From a bacterium (GTDB taxonomy: Bacteria; Desulfobacterota; Deferrisomatia; Deferrisomatales; Deferrisomataceae), in NCBI GenBank assembly GCA_027021615.1, contig JALUTY010000114.1, positions 19,771-83,770 of the forward strand: DNA of 64,000 nucleotides, written 5' to 3'. Within the stretch, counting starts at the first letter, position 1, and each line of letters begins with the position of its first letter. The notes under the pieces are model-generated. The model was not told the origin of the DNA. It searched no databases and was given only the letters and a program-made list of their open reading frames with translations. Below are positions 14,958 to 23,309 of this stretch, in pieces. The translations under genes were made by a program, and so were the position numbers.

Positions 14958-17609
14958 ATGGTCTCGGTCATCGTGCCCACCCGGAACGAGCGCGAGAACA
15001 TCGAGGAGCTTCTCGGGCGGACCTTGGCGGCCCTCCCGGCCGTGGCCGAGCCCTCCGAGGTGGTCGTGGTGGACGACGACTCCCCCGACGGCACCGCCGC
15101 CGAGGCCCTGCGGGTGGCGGAGGCCCTGGGGGCCGGGGAGCGGGTGAGGGTGATCGTCCGGCGGGGCGACCGGGGCCTGGCCCGGGCGGTGGCCCGGGGG
15201 ATCCGGGAGGCCCGGGGCGACCTGCTGGTGATCATGGACGCCGACCTCTCCCACCCTCCGGAGCTCCTGCCCCGGCTGGTGGCCGAGGTCCGCCGGGGCG
15301 GCTCGGACTTCGCTGTGGCCAGCCGCCGCGTGCCCGGGGGAGGGGCCGCCGGGTGGCCCCTGGGGCGCCGGGCCGTGTCGTGGGCGGCCGGGCTCGCGGC
15401 CCGCCCCCTGGTTCCGGTGCGCGACACCACCTCGGGGTTCATGGCGTTTCGCCGGTCGCGCCTCGACGGCGTGCCCCTGGCGCCCCGGGGCTACAAGATC
15501 GTCCTGGAGATCCTGGCCCGCACGGGCGCCCGGCGGGTCGCGGAGGTCCCGTTCGTGTTCCGGGACCGACACCGGGGCACGAGCAAGCTCTCCGGGCGGG
15601 TGGCCGGCGCGTACCTCGTGCAGCTCGCCGGCCTTTACCGCCACCGCTTCCCCACGGCGGTGCGCTACCTCCAGTTCTGCCTGGTCGGCGTGGCCGGGGT
15701 GGGGCTGGACTGGGCCGTGTTCCACGCCCTGTACCGGGGCGCCGGGCTCGACCGGTTGGGCGCGGCCGCCGGGGGGCTCGCCGCCCAGGCCCTGTCGTTC
15801 CTCGCCGCCGTGGGGGTCAACTTCGCCCTGAACGCGGCCTGGACCTTCCGCGATCGCCGGGAGGGCGCGCGCTTCGGCGCCTTTCTCGCCGTGTGCGCCG
15901 GGGGCCTGGCCCTGCGGTCCGTGGCCTTCGCGGCCGTGGTGCAGGCCTTGCCCGGCCCGGGGGGGGCCGGGCCGGGCCTTCCCGTGGCGCGCCTGGCCCT
16001 GGTCGCCGGCATCGTGGTGGCCAGCGCCTGGAACTTCGCGGGCAGCATCCGCTGGGCCTTCCGGGCCGGCCCCCGGCCTCCCCGCAGCCCCGGGGGCCCT
16101 GAGAATCCGGACCGCCGGGCCCTGGCCCTGGTGCTGGGGCTGCTGCTCGTCCGGCTGGCCTTCGCGGCCGTGATCCCCCTGTCCGGGGACGAGGCCTACT
16201 ACTGGCAGTGGTCCCGGCACCTCGCCTGGGGCTACTACGACCACCCCCCGATGATCGCCTACCTCATCGCCGGGGGGGTGCGCCTGGCCGGGGACACCCC
16301 CCTCGGCGTGCGCCTGGGCGCCGTGGTGCTCTCCTCGGCGGCCGGCTGGCTCCTCTACGTGCTGGCGCGGGACCTCTGGGGCTCGGCGCGGGCCGGTCTG
16401 TGGGCCGTGGGGGCCGCGAGCGCGGCGCCCCTGCTGGCCGCTGGGGCCCTGATCGCCACGCCGGACACGCCCCTAGTCTTCTTCTGGACGGCGTCGATCG
16501 CCCTCGCCCTGGGGGCCCTCCGCTCCGGCCGGCCCCGCGACTGGGCCCTTGCCGGCGCGGCCGTGGGCCTGGGGCTCCTGAGCAAGCACCCCATGGTGCT
16601 GCTTCCCCCGGCCCTCCTGGCGGGGCTGGCCGCGTCGCCCCGGGGGCGCAGGGCCCTTCGGGGCCCCGGCCCCTGGATCGCCGCCGGGGTGGCGGTGCTG
16701 GTGAGCCTGCCCCTGCTCCTGTGGTACCTCGGCCAGGGGGGCGCGCCGGTGCTGTACCAGCTCCGCCACGGCCTGGGCCCGGCCGCCGGCGCCCCGAAGG
16801 CGGCCACCGGGGTGCGCACCTTCGCCAGGTTTCTGGCCGGCCAGGCCGGCGTGGTCACCCCGTTGCTCTTCGGCGTGCTGGTGTGGGCCGTGTGGTGGAG
16901 CGCCCGGGCGTGGAGGCAAGGCCTCCCGGGCCGGGAGGAGGCCGGGCCCGCCGTGCCCCTGCTCCTCTGCTCTGCCCTCCTCCCGTTCCTCGTGTTCGCC
17001 GCGGCCAGCTGGCTTGCCCGGAGCGAGCCCAACTGGGCTGCCCCCGCCTACCCGGCGGCGTTCGTCCTGCTGGGGGGCGGGCTCGACCGGCTCTCCCGCC
17101 GCCCGTCCCGCCGGGCCCGGGCCCTGGCCTGGGCGGCCCTGTCGACCGCAGCCCTGGTCACGGCGGCCGCCCAGGTGGAGCTGGCCGCGGCCGTGCTGCC
17201 CCTGCGGGCGGGGCCCGTGCGGAAGCTCCACGACCGGTCCGGGGTCATGGCCTGGGCCCAGCGGCTCCGGCAGCAGGTCGATCCCGGGGCGCCGGTCCTG
17301 GCGTCGGGCTACCGCCTGGCCAGCCTCCTGGCCTTCCACCTCCCGGACCACCCCGAGACCGACTCCCCCTTCGAGACGGGCTCCGGGAGCGCGTACCTGG
17401 CCTGGCGCACCCCCCGGCGCGGGGGGCACAGCGCCTGGTTCTTCACCCCGGACGCCTCCCCCGACGAGCCCGAGCGCCTGTTCACCCGGTACGAGCTTGT
17501 CGGCGCCCGAGACGACGTGCGCAGGGGGGTGCGGCTCGAGACCCTCCGGGCCTACTACGGCCGGCTCCGACCCGGGCCGGGGGAAGCGGTGGCGGAGGCC
17601 CGGCAATGA
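14958..17609 (+). CDS. Fusion of GT2 polyprenol-sugar synthase, GtrA domain and GT39/ArnT-like glycosyltransferase
   Basis: 883 residues. Residues 1-215 are a DPM1-like GT2 domain (MVSVIVPTRNERENIEELL, VVVDDDSPDG, DADLSH with the DXD at about residue 94). Such enzymes charge a polyprenyl phosphate with a sugar. Residues 220-350 are a four-helix GtrA domain (RYLQFCLVGVAGVGLDWAVF), usually linked to flipping of the lipid-linked sugar. Residues 365-880 are an ArnT/GT39-type membrane glycosyltransferase with SGDEAYYWQWSRHLAWGYYD. One chain could thus make, flip and transfer a lipid-linked sugar. The ATG at 14958 follows AGGGGCAGCGC; a longer frame upstream is not protein-like. The downstream PHP gene overlaps by four bases. 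Confidence 0.85.
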   Translation: MVSVIVPTRNERENIEELLGRTLAALPAVAEPSEVVVVDDDSPDGTAAEALRVAEALGAGERVRVIVRRGDRGLARAVARGIREARGDLLVIMDADLSHPPELLPRLVAEVRRGGSDFAVASRRVPGGGAAGWPLGRRAVSWAAGLAARPLVPVRDTTSGFMAFRRSRLDGVPLAPRGYKIVLEILARTGARRVAEVPFVFRDRHRGTSKLSGRVAGAYLVQLAGLYRHRFPTAVRYLQFCLVGVAGVGLDWAVFHALYRGAGLDRLGAAAGGLAAQALSFLAAVGVNFALNAAWTFRDRREGARFGAFLAVCAGGLALRSVAFAAVVQALPGPGGAGPGLPVARLALVAGIVVASAWNFAGSIRWAFRAGPRPPRSPGGPENPDRRALALVLGLLLVRLAFAAVIPLSGDEAYYWQWSRHLAWGYYDHPPMIAYLIAGGVRLAGDTPLGVRLGAVVLSSAAGWLLYVLARDLWGSARAGLWAVGAASAAPLLAAGALIATPDTPLVFFWTASIALALGALRSGRPRDWALAGAAVGLGLLSKHPMVLLPPALLAGLAASPRGRRALRGPGPWIAAGVAVLVSLPLLLWYLGQGGAPVLYQLRHGLGPAAGAPKAATGVRTFARFLAGQAGVVTPLLFGVLVWAVWWSARAWRQGLPGREEAGPAVPLLLCSALLPFLVFAAASWLARSEPNWAAPAYPAAFVLLGGGLDRLSRRPSRRARALAWAALSTAALVTAAAQVELAAAVLPLRAGPVRKLHDRSGVMAWAQRLRQQVDPGAPVLASGYRLASLLAFHLPDHPETDSPFETGSGSAYLAWRTPRRGGHSAWFFTPDASPDEPERLFTRYELVGARDDVRRGVRLETLRAYYGRLRPGPGEAVAEARQ

Positions 17610-19138
17610 GGCCCTGGCGTGCGCCGGGCCCCGCGGCGCGGCGGGCATGGGTGTGGATCGGCCTATGTGCCCTGACGCTCGTCTCATTCCTCCCGGCCGA
17701 TCCCCAGGGGCCCTTCGACGCCCGCGACGGGTCCCCGGTGCCCGGGGTCCACCTGGAGATGCCCCTGTCCGCCGTCCTGGCGGAGCCCCTGGCCGCCCCG
17801 GTCCACGTGCTGGCCGGGGCCCCCGACTTCCGCCGGGCCGGCATCGCGACCCTCCTGTGGGCGGCGCTGGGGGCGGCCGGGCTCCGGCTCGTTCGGAACC
17901 GGGGCACGAGGGGGGGGCGCAGGGTCCTGGGGGCTGCCGGGGCTGGGCTCGCCGCCGCGGGGGTCCTGGCGGCGTGGCTGGGGTTCGGCGTGGCGGTGCG
18001 CCTGCCCGGGTGGCGCCTGGTGTGCGACGACCCGGCCTGGATCGTCGCGGACCTCCAGACCCACACCTACGGCTCCCACGACGGGCTCGTCTCCGGGGCC
18101 GCCAACCTGGCGGCCCACGCCGCCTCCGGGTACGACGTGGTGGCCGTCACCGAGCACAAGCGCCCCGACGGCGCTTTTGCGGCGCTCCGCGCGAGCCGGT
18201 CGGGCGCCCGGCCTGGTCCGGGCGCGATCTCCGGGGTGGAGGTGCGAAGCCCCCGGGGCCCCTACCTCCTGGGGATCGGGCTGCGTCCCGGCATCGGCCT
18301 GCCCGGCCGCAACGGCCGCCGCGACCCCACGTTCGAGCGTCGCTTCGTCCGGGCGGTACACCGGGACCACGGCGGCGCCGTGATCGCCCTCTCGTACCGG
18401 CTCTCCCCGGCCGACGTGGGCCGCCTGGCCTCCCTGGGGGTCGACGCGTTCGAGATCGCCAACCAGGGGCACCCGGCGCTGCGACCCGAGGTGCGGGGGG
18501 CCCTGCTGGCGGCGTCCCGGGACCGGGGCATCCCCCTGGTGGCCTCCACCGACTGGCACGGGTGGGGCGGGCTGTTGCGCACCTGGACCTTGGTGCGGCT
18601 GCCCCGGCCCGGGGGGGAGCGGGCCGGGGGGCTCCTCCGACTCCTGCGCCGGCACCGCCGGGACGCCTTCGTCCCCGTGGTCGCCGGGGCCGTCAGCAGG
18701 CCGGGGTGGCTCCGCACCCTGACCGCACCCCTCACCGAGACGGTGCGCTACGTCCTGGAGCTCTCCCCCCTCCGGGTCCTGGTCTGGTGGGCCTGGGCAG
18801 GGACCGTGACCCTGCTGGCGGCCGGGCTGGAGCGAAGGGGGGCCCGGCCCGGCCGCTGCCTGCTCGGGCTCTCGCTGTGGGTGTTCGCCGCCGGGCTCGG
18901 GTACCGGGGGGCCCGGTGGCTCGCCGCCTGGGCCGCCGGAGCGACCGCCTCCTCGTTCCCCGCCGGGGTCGGGGTCGCTACGACCGGTCTGGCCCTGGCG
19001 TGCACTGCCGCGGGCGCTGGCCTCGTCCTTCCGGAGCTCAGGGCCCTCCACCGGAGCCGGGGGGGCCGCCCCGCAGCCGGGCACGCCCCCGAGCTCCTGG
19101 CCCCGGCCGTGGCAGAGGACGCACGAGCACCCGGGTGA
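17606..19138 (+). CDS. Membrane protein with a PHP-like metal-dependent phosphoesterase domain
   Basis: 510 residues, start ATG overlapping the stop of the previous gene (ATGA). An N-terminal membrane segment is followed by two more near residues 85-135. A PHP-type domain runs from about 150 to 330 (DLQTHTYGSHDG, VVAVTEHKRPDG, VASTDWHGWGG). Several C-terminal membrane helices (about 390-490) follow. PHP domains hydrolyse phosphoesters with bound metal. The usual HxH at the first metal site reads QTH here, so one ligand may be missing. Tight coupling to the glycosyltransferase fusion suggests a role in envelope polysaccharide or lipid-linked sugar metabolism. Confidence 0.7.
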   Translation: MRPWRAPGPAARRAWVWIGLCALTLVSFLPADPQGPFDARDGSPVPGVHLEMPLSAVLAEPLAAPVHVLAGAPDFRRAGIATLLWAALGAAGLRLVRNRGTRGGRRVLGAAGAGLAAAGVLAAWLGFGVAVRLPGWRLVCDDPAWIVADLQTHTYGSHDGLVSGAANLAAHAASGYDVVAVTEHKRPDGAFAALRASRSGARPGPGAISGVEVRSPRGPYLLGIGLRPGIGLPGRNGRRDPTFERRFVRAVHRDHGGAVIALSYRLSPADVGRLASLGVDAFEIANQGHPALRPEVRGALLAASRDRGIPLVASTDWHGWGGLLRTWTLVRLPRPGGERAGGLLRLLRRHRRDAFVPVVAGAVSRPGWLRTLTAPLTETVRYVLELSPLRVLVWWAWAGTVTLLAAGLERRGARPGRCLLGLSLWVFAAGLGYRGARWLAAWAAGATASSFPAGVGVATTGLALACTAAGAGLVLPELRALHRSRGGRPAAGHAPELLAPAVAEDARAPG

Positions 19139-19330
19139 TCAAGGCCGGCCCGGGGGCCGCGGGCTCTGCTCGGCCTTGGACCTGCCACTCACCGCCGTGG
19201 CTGAGGACACACAGGCGTTCGTATGACGAGGCCAGGTCCACCCCGCCCTGCTGGGCCTTCAGGGGGATTGGGAAGTTGCCGAAAAGGCAGTTTGAGACCT
19301 CGTCGGATCGTACTCCGAGGCCGCGGTGAG

Positions 19331-19372
19331 CCAAGGGGCCACACCCGGTGCTCCGGTCGGCCCCTTGCCCCC
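19331..19372. repeat. Right-end fragment of the dispersed palindromic repeat family
   Basis: GCCAAGGGGCCACACCCGG followed by a CTCCGGTCGGCCCC-like end and TTGCCCC matches the right arm of the repeats at 47404-47417 and 58403-58418. The left arm is missing. The rest of 19139-19400 shows no gene I can assign. Confidence 0.45.
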
Positions 19373-19400
19373 CGACCCGGGGGAGGGAAACGCGCCTGCC

Positions 19401-19584
19401 TAACCCGCACTATTCATGAAGCCTTCTACTGCAACCGCCGATTGCACGCCTTCTCGGGGCGTGCTCGCGCCTCGGGGTTCGATGTACCGTCCAGTACGCC
19501 TGCGCCCCTCGTGCGCTCGTGCTTGCCCCGATCTGACGCACACTCGACGGTTTCGCGACGAACGCTCATGAATAGTGCGGGCTA
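19401..19584. mobile_element. 184-bp MITE, copy 1
   Basis: Starts TAACCCGCACTATTCATGA and ends with the near-perfect inverse TCATGAATAGTGCGGGCTA. The second copy at 48335-48518 has exactly the same length and differs at about seven positions. There is no coding capacity, so it would need a transposase from elsewhere. The size and terminal inverted repeats suggest a miniature derivative of an insertion sequence. Confidence 0.75.
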
Positions 19585-19607
19585 ACCTGGATGAATGACA
19601 TCCAGGT
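19585..19607 (+). other. Perfect nine-base-pair hairpin before the hemerythrin gene
   Basis: ACCTGGATG and CATCCAGGT flank the loop AATGA. It starts where the MITE ends and lies about 50 bases before the hemerythrin start codon, so it would be in the 5' leader or promoter region. Function unknown. Confidence 0.35.
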
Positions 19608-19657
19608 AGGAGAGAGCGGCTTGAGTGTTAAGGCAAGAAAGAAAGGGGCTTCAAGAC

Positions 19658-20059
19658 ATGCTTTACATCGTATGGGCAGAAAAAAACCACCTGGGAATTC
19701 CTATCATAGACGAACAGCACCGAGGGGTGGTGTCAACCATTAACTCGCTACACTACTTTACCTGGCACGGAGAGGGGGTAAAAGCCATAAAACCAACGCT
19801 GGGCATGCTAGAACAGTATACGTTTGTTCATTTCGAGACCGAAGAAGAGCTGATGAGAAAAGCAGGCTATCCATATTTTAAGGACCATGAATTGCTACAT
19901 AAGAAGCTCATGGCAAGAACGGTGGAGATCGCTCGCCAGTCCGTTTCTTGGAAGGATTCTGAGATAGTGCTGTCGTTTCTGAAGGAGTGGTGGTTGAGGC
20001 ACATCAATATAGAAGACAGAAAGTATGCGCCACACGTAAGAACTCATCTGGGGATCTGA
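19658..20059 (+). CDS. Bacteriohemerythrin
   Basis: 133 residues with a full hemerythrin di-iron site: His21 (DEQHRG), His58 and Glu62 (HFETEEE), His77 and His81 (DHELLHKK), and His115 and Asp120 (HINIEDRKY). Such proteins bind O2 reversibly and serve oxygen sensing, delivery or scavenging, typically in microaerobic or anaerobic bacteria. It is a single-domain protein without a chemoreceptor. The gene is far more AT-rich and uses A/T-ending codons unlike its neighbours, which suggests recent acquisition. It stands alone directly after a MITE. The start at 19658 gives the canonical N-terminus; AAAGGGG lies about ten bases upstream. Confidence 0.92.
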   Translation: MLYIVWAEKNHLGIPIIDEQHRGVVSTINSLHYFTWHGEGVKAIKPTLGMLEQYTFVHFETEEELMRKAGYPYFKDHELLHKKLMARTVEIARQSVSWKDSEIVLSFLKEWWLRHINIEDRKYAPHVRTHLGI

Positions 20060-20234
20060 CGACCGCGCGCTGGCCGCTGTCCCGTGGGAAGCTTGGGGGG
20101 GCTTGAACGGAGACCGGTCCGGCCAGGGAGCTCTCGGGCGTGAGAGCCGGCGGGCGGCTGGTACCGAGTTGCCCTTGGATGTGACGCCGGTTCGGCGTCG
20201 AGGGCGTGAACCTCGCTCCCGGCCGGCCACGGCC

Positions 20235-21104
20235 CTACCGGCCCCGGCGCTCCGACAGGTAGCGGTAGGCCTCGTCCGTGGACATGCCGGTGAGCCGGGC
20301 CAGCTCCCGAGCCGCCCGGCGGGGGGGAAGGCCCAGGGCCTCCACCCGGGCGGCCGCCTCTGCCTCGCTGATCTCCGGAGGACGCCGGGAGTCCCTTCCC
20401 CGAACCCCCCAGCACACCTCGCCCCGGACCCGGTCCCGCCGTTCCAGATCCCCCCGGATCCGAGAGATCGTGCCCCACAGGAACTCCTCGTGAGGCTTCG
20501 TCATCTCCCGGGCCAGGGCGGCCTCCCGGTCTCCAAACTCCGCCAGCGCGTCGTCCAGGGCGGCCAGGATGCGGTGGGGCGACTCGTAGAACACCAGGGT
20601 CTCGGTGCGATCCCGGAGCTCCCGGAAGAACGCCCGGCGCCGGGCCGCCCGCTTGGGCGGGAAGCCGTGGAACGAGAAGGCATGGGTGGGTAGCCCCGAC
20701 GCGCTCAGGAAGGCGGCCACCGCGCTGGGCCCAGGCACCGGCACCACCCGGTGGCCGCTTTGGCGGGCGAGCCGCACCAGGTCGAACCCCGGGTCGCTGA
20801 TGCCCGGGGTTCCGGCCTCGGACACCAGCGCGATCTGCTCCCCCCGTTCGAGCCGGCCGAGCAGCTGGCGGGCCCGGGCCTTCTCGTTCCAGTCATGGTA
20901 CGAGATCAGGGGCTTCCTCAACCCGTGCCGGGCCAGCAGCCGGGCCGCGGTGCGGGTGTCCTCCGCTGCCACGCAGTCCACCTCGGCCATCACCCGCAGG
21001 GCCCGGCGGGTGATGTCGTCGGGGTTACCCAGCGGCACGGCCACCACGTACAGGCAGCCCTCAGCCGCCGTGGGGGTCGATTCGGGGTACCGGCTCTCGT
21101 CCAT
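20235..21104 (-). CDS. rsmI: 16S rRNA (cytidine-1402-2'-O)-methyltransferase RsmI
   Basis: 289 residues of the tetrapyrrole-methylase fold. Motifs are LYVVAVPLGNPDDITRRAL at the N-terminus, AEDTRTAARLL, SYHDWNE, SEAGTPGISDPG and VPVPGPSAVAAFLSASG. RsmI methylates the ribose of C1402 in the 16S decoding centre using S-adenosylmethionine. The C-terminal third (after about residue 230) carries a charged helical tail ending in a helix-turn-helix-like RELARLTGMSTDEAYRYL. ATG at 21104 is preferred; a GTG at 21134 is also in frame. The gene is divergent from yifB/comM. Confidence 0.92.
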   Translation of the reverse strand: MDESRYPESTPTAAEGCLYVVAVPLGNPDDITRRALRVMAEVDCVAAEDTRTAARLLARHGLRKPLISYHDWNEKARARQLLGRLERGEQIALVSEAGTPGISDPGFDLVRLARQSGHRVVPVPGPSAVAAFLSASGLPTHAFSFHGFPPKRAARRRAFFRELRDRTETLVFYESPHRILAALDDALAEFGDREAALAREMTKPHEEFLWGTISRIRGDLERRDRVRGEVCWGVRGRDSRRPPEISEAEAAARVEALGLPPRRAARELARLTGMSTDEAYRYLSERRGR

Positions 21105-21310
21105 GGTCGGTAGGTCCTTGCCAGTGACTTTCACTGGAACGCTGGGAGGCCACGCGTTCGAACCCGTACTGTACCGCCCCCATTCTCCCCGGGGAAAGCC
21201 CGTCGCTCTCCCTTCCTCCGGCCCTTCAGCCCGTGCGGTCCGGCAAGGCCCCTTGCGGGGCGGCAGGGCCTTGGGTACCTTGGCGCGCTGGGGGGCAGGG
21301 GAGGTGGGCG

Positions 21311-22849
21311 TTGCTGGCTCGGGTGTTCTCGGCAGCGGTGTTGGGGGTGGACGCGTTCCGGGTGGACGTGGAGGTCGACGTGGCCCACGGCCTTCCCTCG
21401 TTCACGGTGGTGGGCTTGCCGGACGGGGCGGTCAAGGAGAGCCGCGACCGGGTGAAGGCGGCGGTGCGCAACGCCGGATACCGGTTTCCGCCGCACCGGA
21501 TCACCGTGAACCTGGCGCCGGCCGACGTGAAAAAGGAGGGAGCCGCCTTCGACCTGCCCGTGGCCCTGGCGGTGCTGGGGGCAGATCCAGACCTGAAGCT
21601 GTCCACCCCCGCCGGCATGCTGTTTTTGGGCGAGCTGGCCCTAGACGGCACGGTCCGGCCGGTGCGGGGTGTTCTGCCCATCGCGCTGGAGGCCCGCCGG
21701 CTGGGGTTCGAGGCCTTGTGTGTGCCCCGCGAGAACGCGGTGGAGGCGGCCGTGGTGCAAGGGGTCACCGTGCACCCGGCCGACTCCATTGGGCAGGTGG
21801 TGGAGGGGCTGCGCACCGGCAGGCTCCCCCGGATCGATGCCGACCCGGCAGAGGTCCTGGCGGCCCGGGGGGTCTTCGACCTGGACTTCGCCGAGGTCCG
21901 CGGTCAGGCCCACGCCAAGAGGGCCCTGGAGATCGCGGCGGCCGGCGGACACAACGTGCTGCTGGTGGGGCCGCCCGGGTCCGGCAAGACCATGCTCGCC
22001 CGCAGGCTGCCCACGATCCTTCCCGAGATGAGCTGGGACGAGTGTTTGGAGACGAGCCGGATCTACAGCGCCATGGGGGTGCGGGACGGCGGAAGTGCGT
22101 TGGTGGTCCGGCGGCCGTTTCGGGCTCCTCACCACACCATCTCGGACGCCGGCCTGATCGGAGGGGGAACGATCCCGCGCTGCGGGGAGATCAGCCTGGC
22201 GCACAACGGGGTGCTGTTCCTGGACGAGCTGCCCGAGTTCAAGCGCCACGTGCTCGAGGTTCTGCGCCAGCCCCTGGAGGACGGCGAGGTGACCATATCG
22301 CGGGCCTCAACGACCTTGACGTTTCCGGCCCGGTTCACGCTGGTGGCGGCCATGAACCCGTGCCCGTGTGGGTACTGGGGAGACCCGTACCGGGCCTGCT
22401 CCTGCTCGCCTTCGGCCCTGCGCAAGTACCGGGCCAGGGTGAGCGGGCCCCTGCTCGATCGGTTCGACCTCCAGGTGGACGTTCCGGCGGTGCCGTTCCG
22501 GCAGATCCACGGGCAGGGGCAGCCGGGGGAGCCGTCGGCCGAGATCCGGGCCCGGGTGGCCGACGCCCGGCGCCGCCAGGCCGACCGGTTCCGAGGAATG
22601 CGCATCACCACCAACGCCGCCATGACCGCCCGGGCGGTGCGGCGGTTCGCGGCACCGGCGGACGATGCCGAACCGGTGCTCCGTCACGCGGTGGAGCGGT
22701 TGGGGCTTTCGGCCCGGGCCTACACCCGGGTGTTGAAGGTGGCTCGCACGATCGCGGATCTGGCCGGGTCGGAGCGGGTGCTCCGGGAGCACGTGCTCGA
22801 GGCGCTCCAGTTCCGCACCACGGTGAGGAGCCTGGGCGGAACCGCCTGA
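21311..22849 (+). CDS. comM: YifB/ComM family Mg-chelatase-like AAA+ ATPase
   Basis: 512 residues. The N-terminal domain (LARVFSAAVLGVDAF to about residue 165) is followed by an AAA+ module with Walker A GPPGSGKT and Walker B VLFLDELPEF. A cysteine cluster CPCGYWGDPYRACSCSP comes next, then a C-terminal YifB domain. ComM-type helicases promote branch migration during natural transformation and recombination. The start is probably TTG at 21311, because the family begins exactly there and GGGGAGG precedes it. The in-frame extension upstream is not conserved-looking. Confidence 0.9.
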   Translation: MLARVFSAAVLGVDAFRVDVEVDVAHGLPSFTVVGLPDGAVKESRDRVKAAVRNAGYRFPPHRITVNLAPADVKKEGAAFDLPVALAVLGADPDLKLSTPAGMLFLGELALDGTVRPVRGVLPIALEARRLGFEALCVPRENAVEAAVVQGVTVHPADSIGQVVEGLRTGRLPRIDADPAEVLAARGVFDLDFAEVRGQAHAKRALEIAAAGGHNVLLVGPPGSGKTMLARRLPTILPEMSWDECLETSRIYSAMGVRDGGSALVVRRPFRAPHHTISDAGLIGGGTIPRCGEISLAHNGVLFLDELPEFKRHVLEVLRQPLEDGEVTISRASTTLTFPARFTLVAAMNPCPCGYWGDPYRACSCSPSALRKYRARVSGPLLDRFDLQVDVPAVPFRQIHGQGQPGEPSAEIRARVADARRRQADRFRGMRITTNAAMTARAVRRFAAPADDAEPVLRHAVERLGLSARAYTRVLKVARTIADLAGSERVLREHVLEALQFRTTVRSLGGTA

Positions 22850-22938
22850 GCCGGGCGAGGGCGGTCTTGCCAGAATGGTGCCTGGATGCTATGTTCCCGC
22901 GGCTTTACCGGCCTCGTGGCGGGGCGGAGGAGGGAGCC

Positions 22939-23271
22939 ATGCCCAAGAGGAAGATCATCTCCACCCTGGAAGCGGTCTACGACGACGAGGGGGTCGTCTT
23001 CTACCTGGACGGGGAGCCCGTGGAGGACATGGAGTTCTCCTGGGACGACCTGTTCGACGAGGAGCTCCGGGCCGAGGCGGCCGAGGAGCTGGCGGAGTAC
23101 GTGGAGGCGGAGGACCTGGAGGACGTGGACCACCCCGTGCAGGCGATCCTGTCCGGCATCGGAAGACTCCTGAAGACCCCCGTGGCTCGCAGGGCCTGGG
23201 AATCGTTCCGGGATGATGATGATGAGGACGAGGACCTGGACGAGGACGGGCTGGAGGACGACGAGTACTGA
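22939..23271 (+). CDS. Small highly acidic protein of unknown function
   Basis: 110 residues starting MPKRKIISTLEAVYDDEG, preceded by AGGAGGGAG. The protein is rich in Asp and Glu, with a run of mixed Asp/Glu over the last twenty residues. The middle contains a short basic amphipathic helix (IGRLLKTPVARRAWESF). No family recognised. It lies between yifB and the transketolase-like gene with short gaps and could be cotranscribed. The acidic tail could bind cations or a basic partner, but that is a guess. Confidence 0.6.
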   Translation: MPKRKIISTLEAVYDDEGVVFYLDGEPVEDMEFSWDDLFDEELRAEAAEELAEYVEAEDLEDVDHPVQAILSGIGRLLKTPVARRAWESFRDDDDEDEDLDEDGLEDDEY

Positions 23272-23309
23272 TTTCCGGGCCCGCGCCGCGGGATGTGAAG
23301 GAGTCGTGG

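Noticed and set aside
19038..19334. Minus-strand frame after the PHP gene with some protein-like sequence (CLFGNFPIPLKAQQG)
   Set aside because: It overlaps the PHP gene and a repeat end, has no ribosome binding site and matches no family I know. Possibly a remnant, but not supportable.
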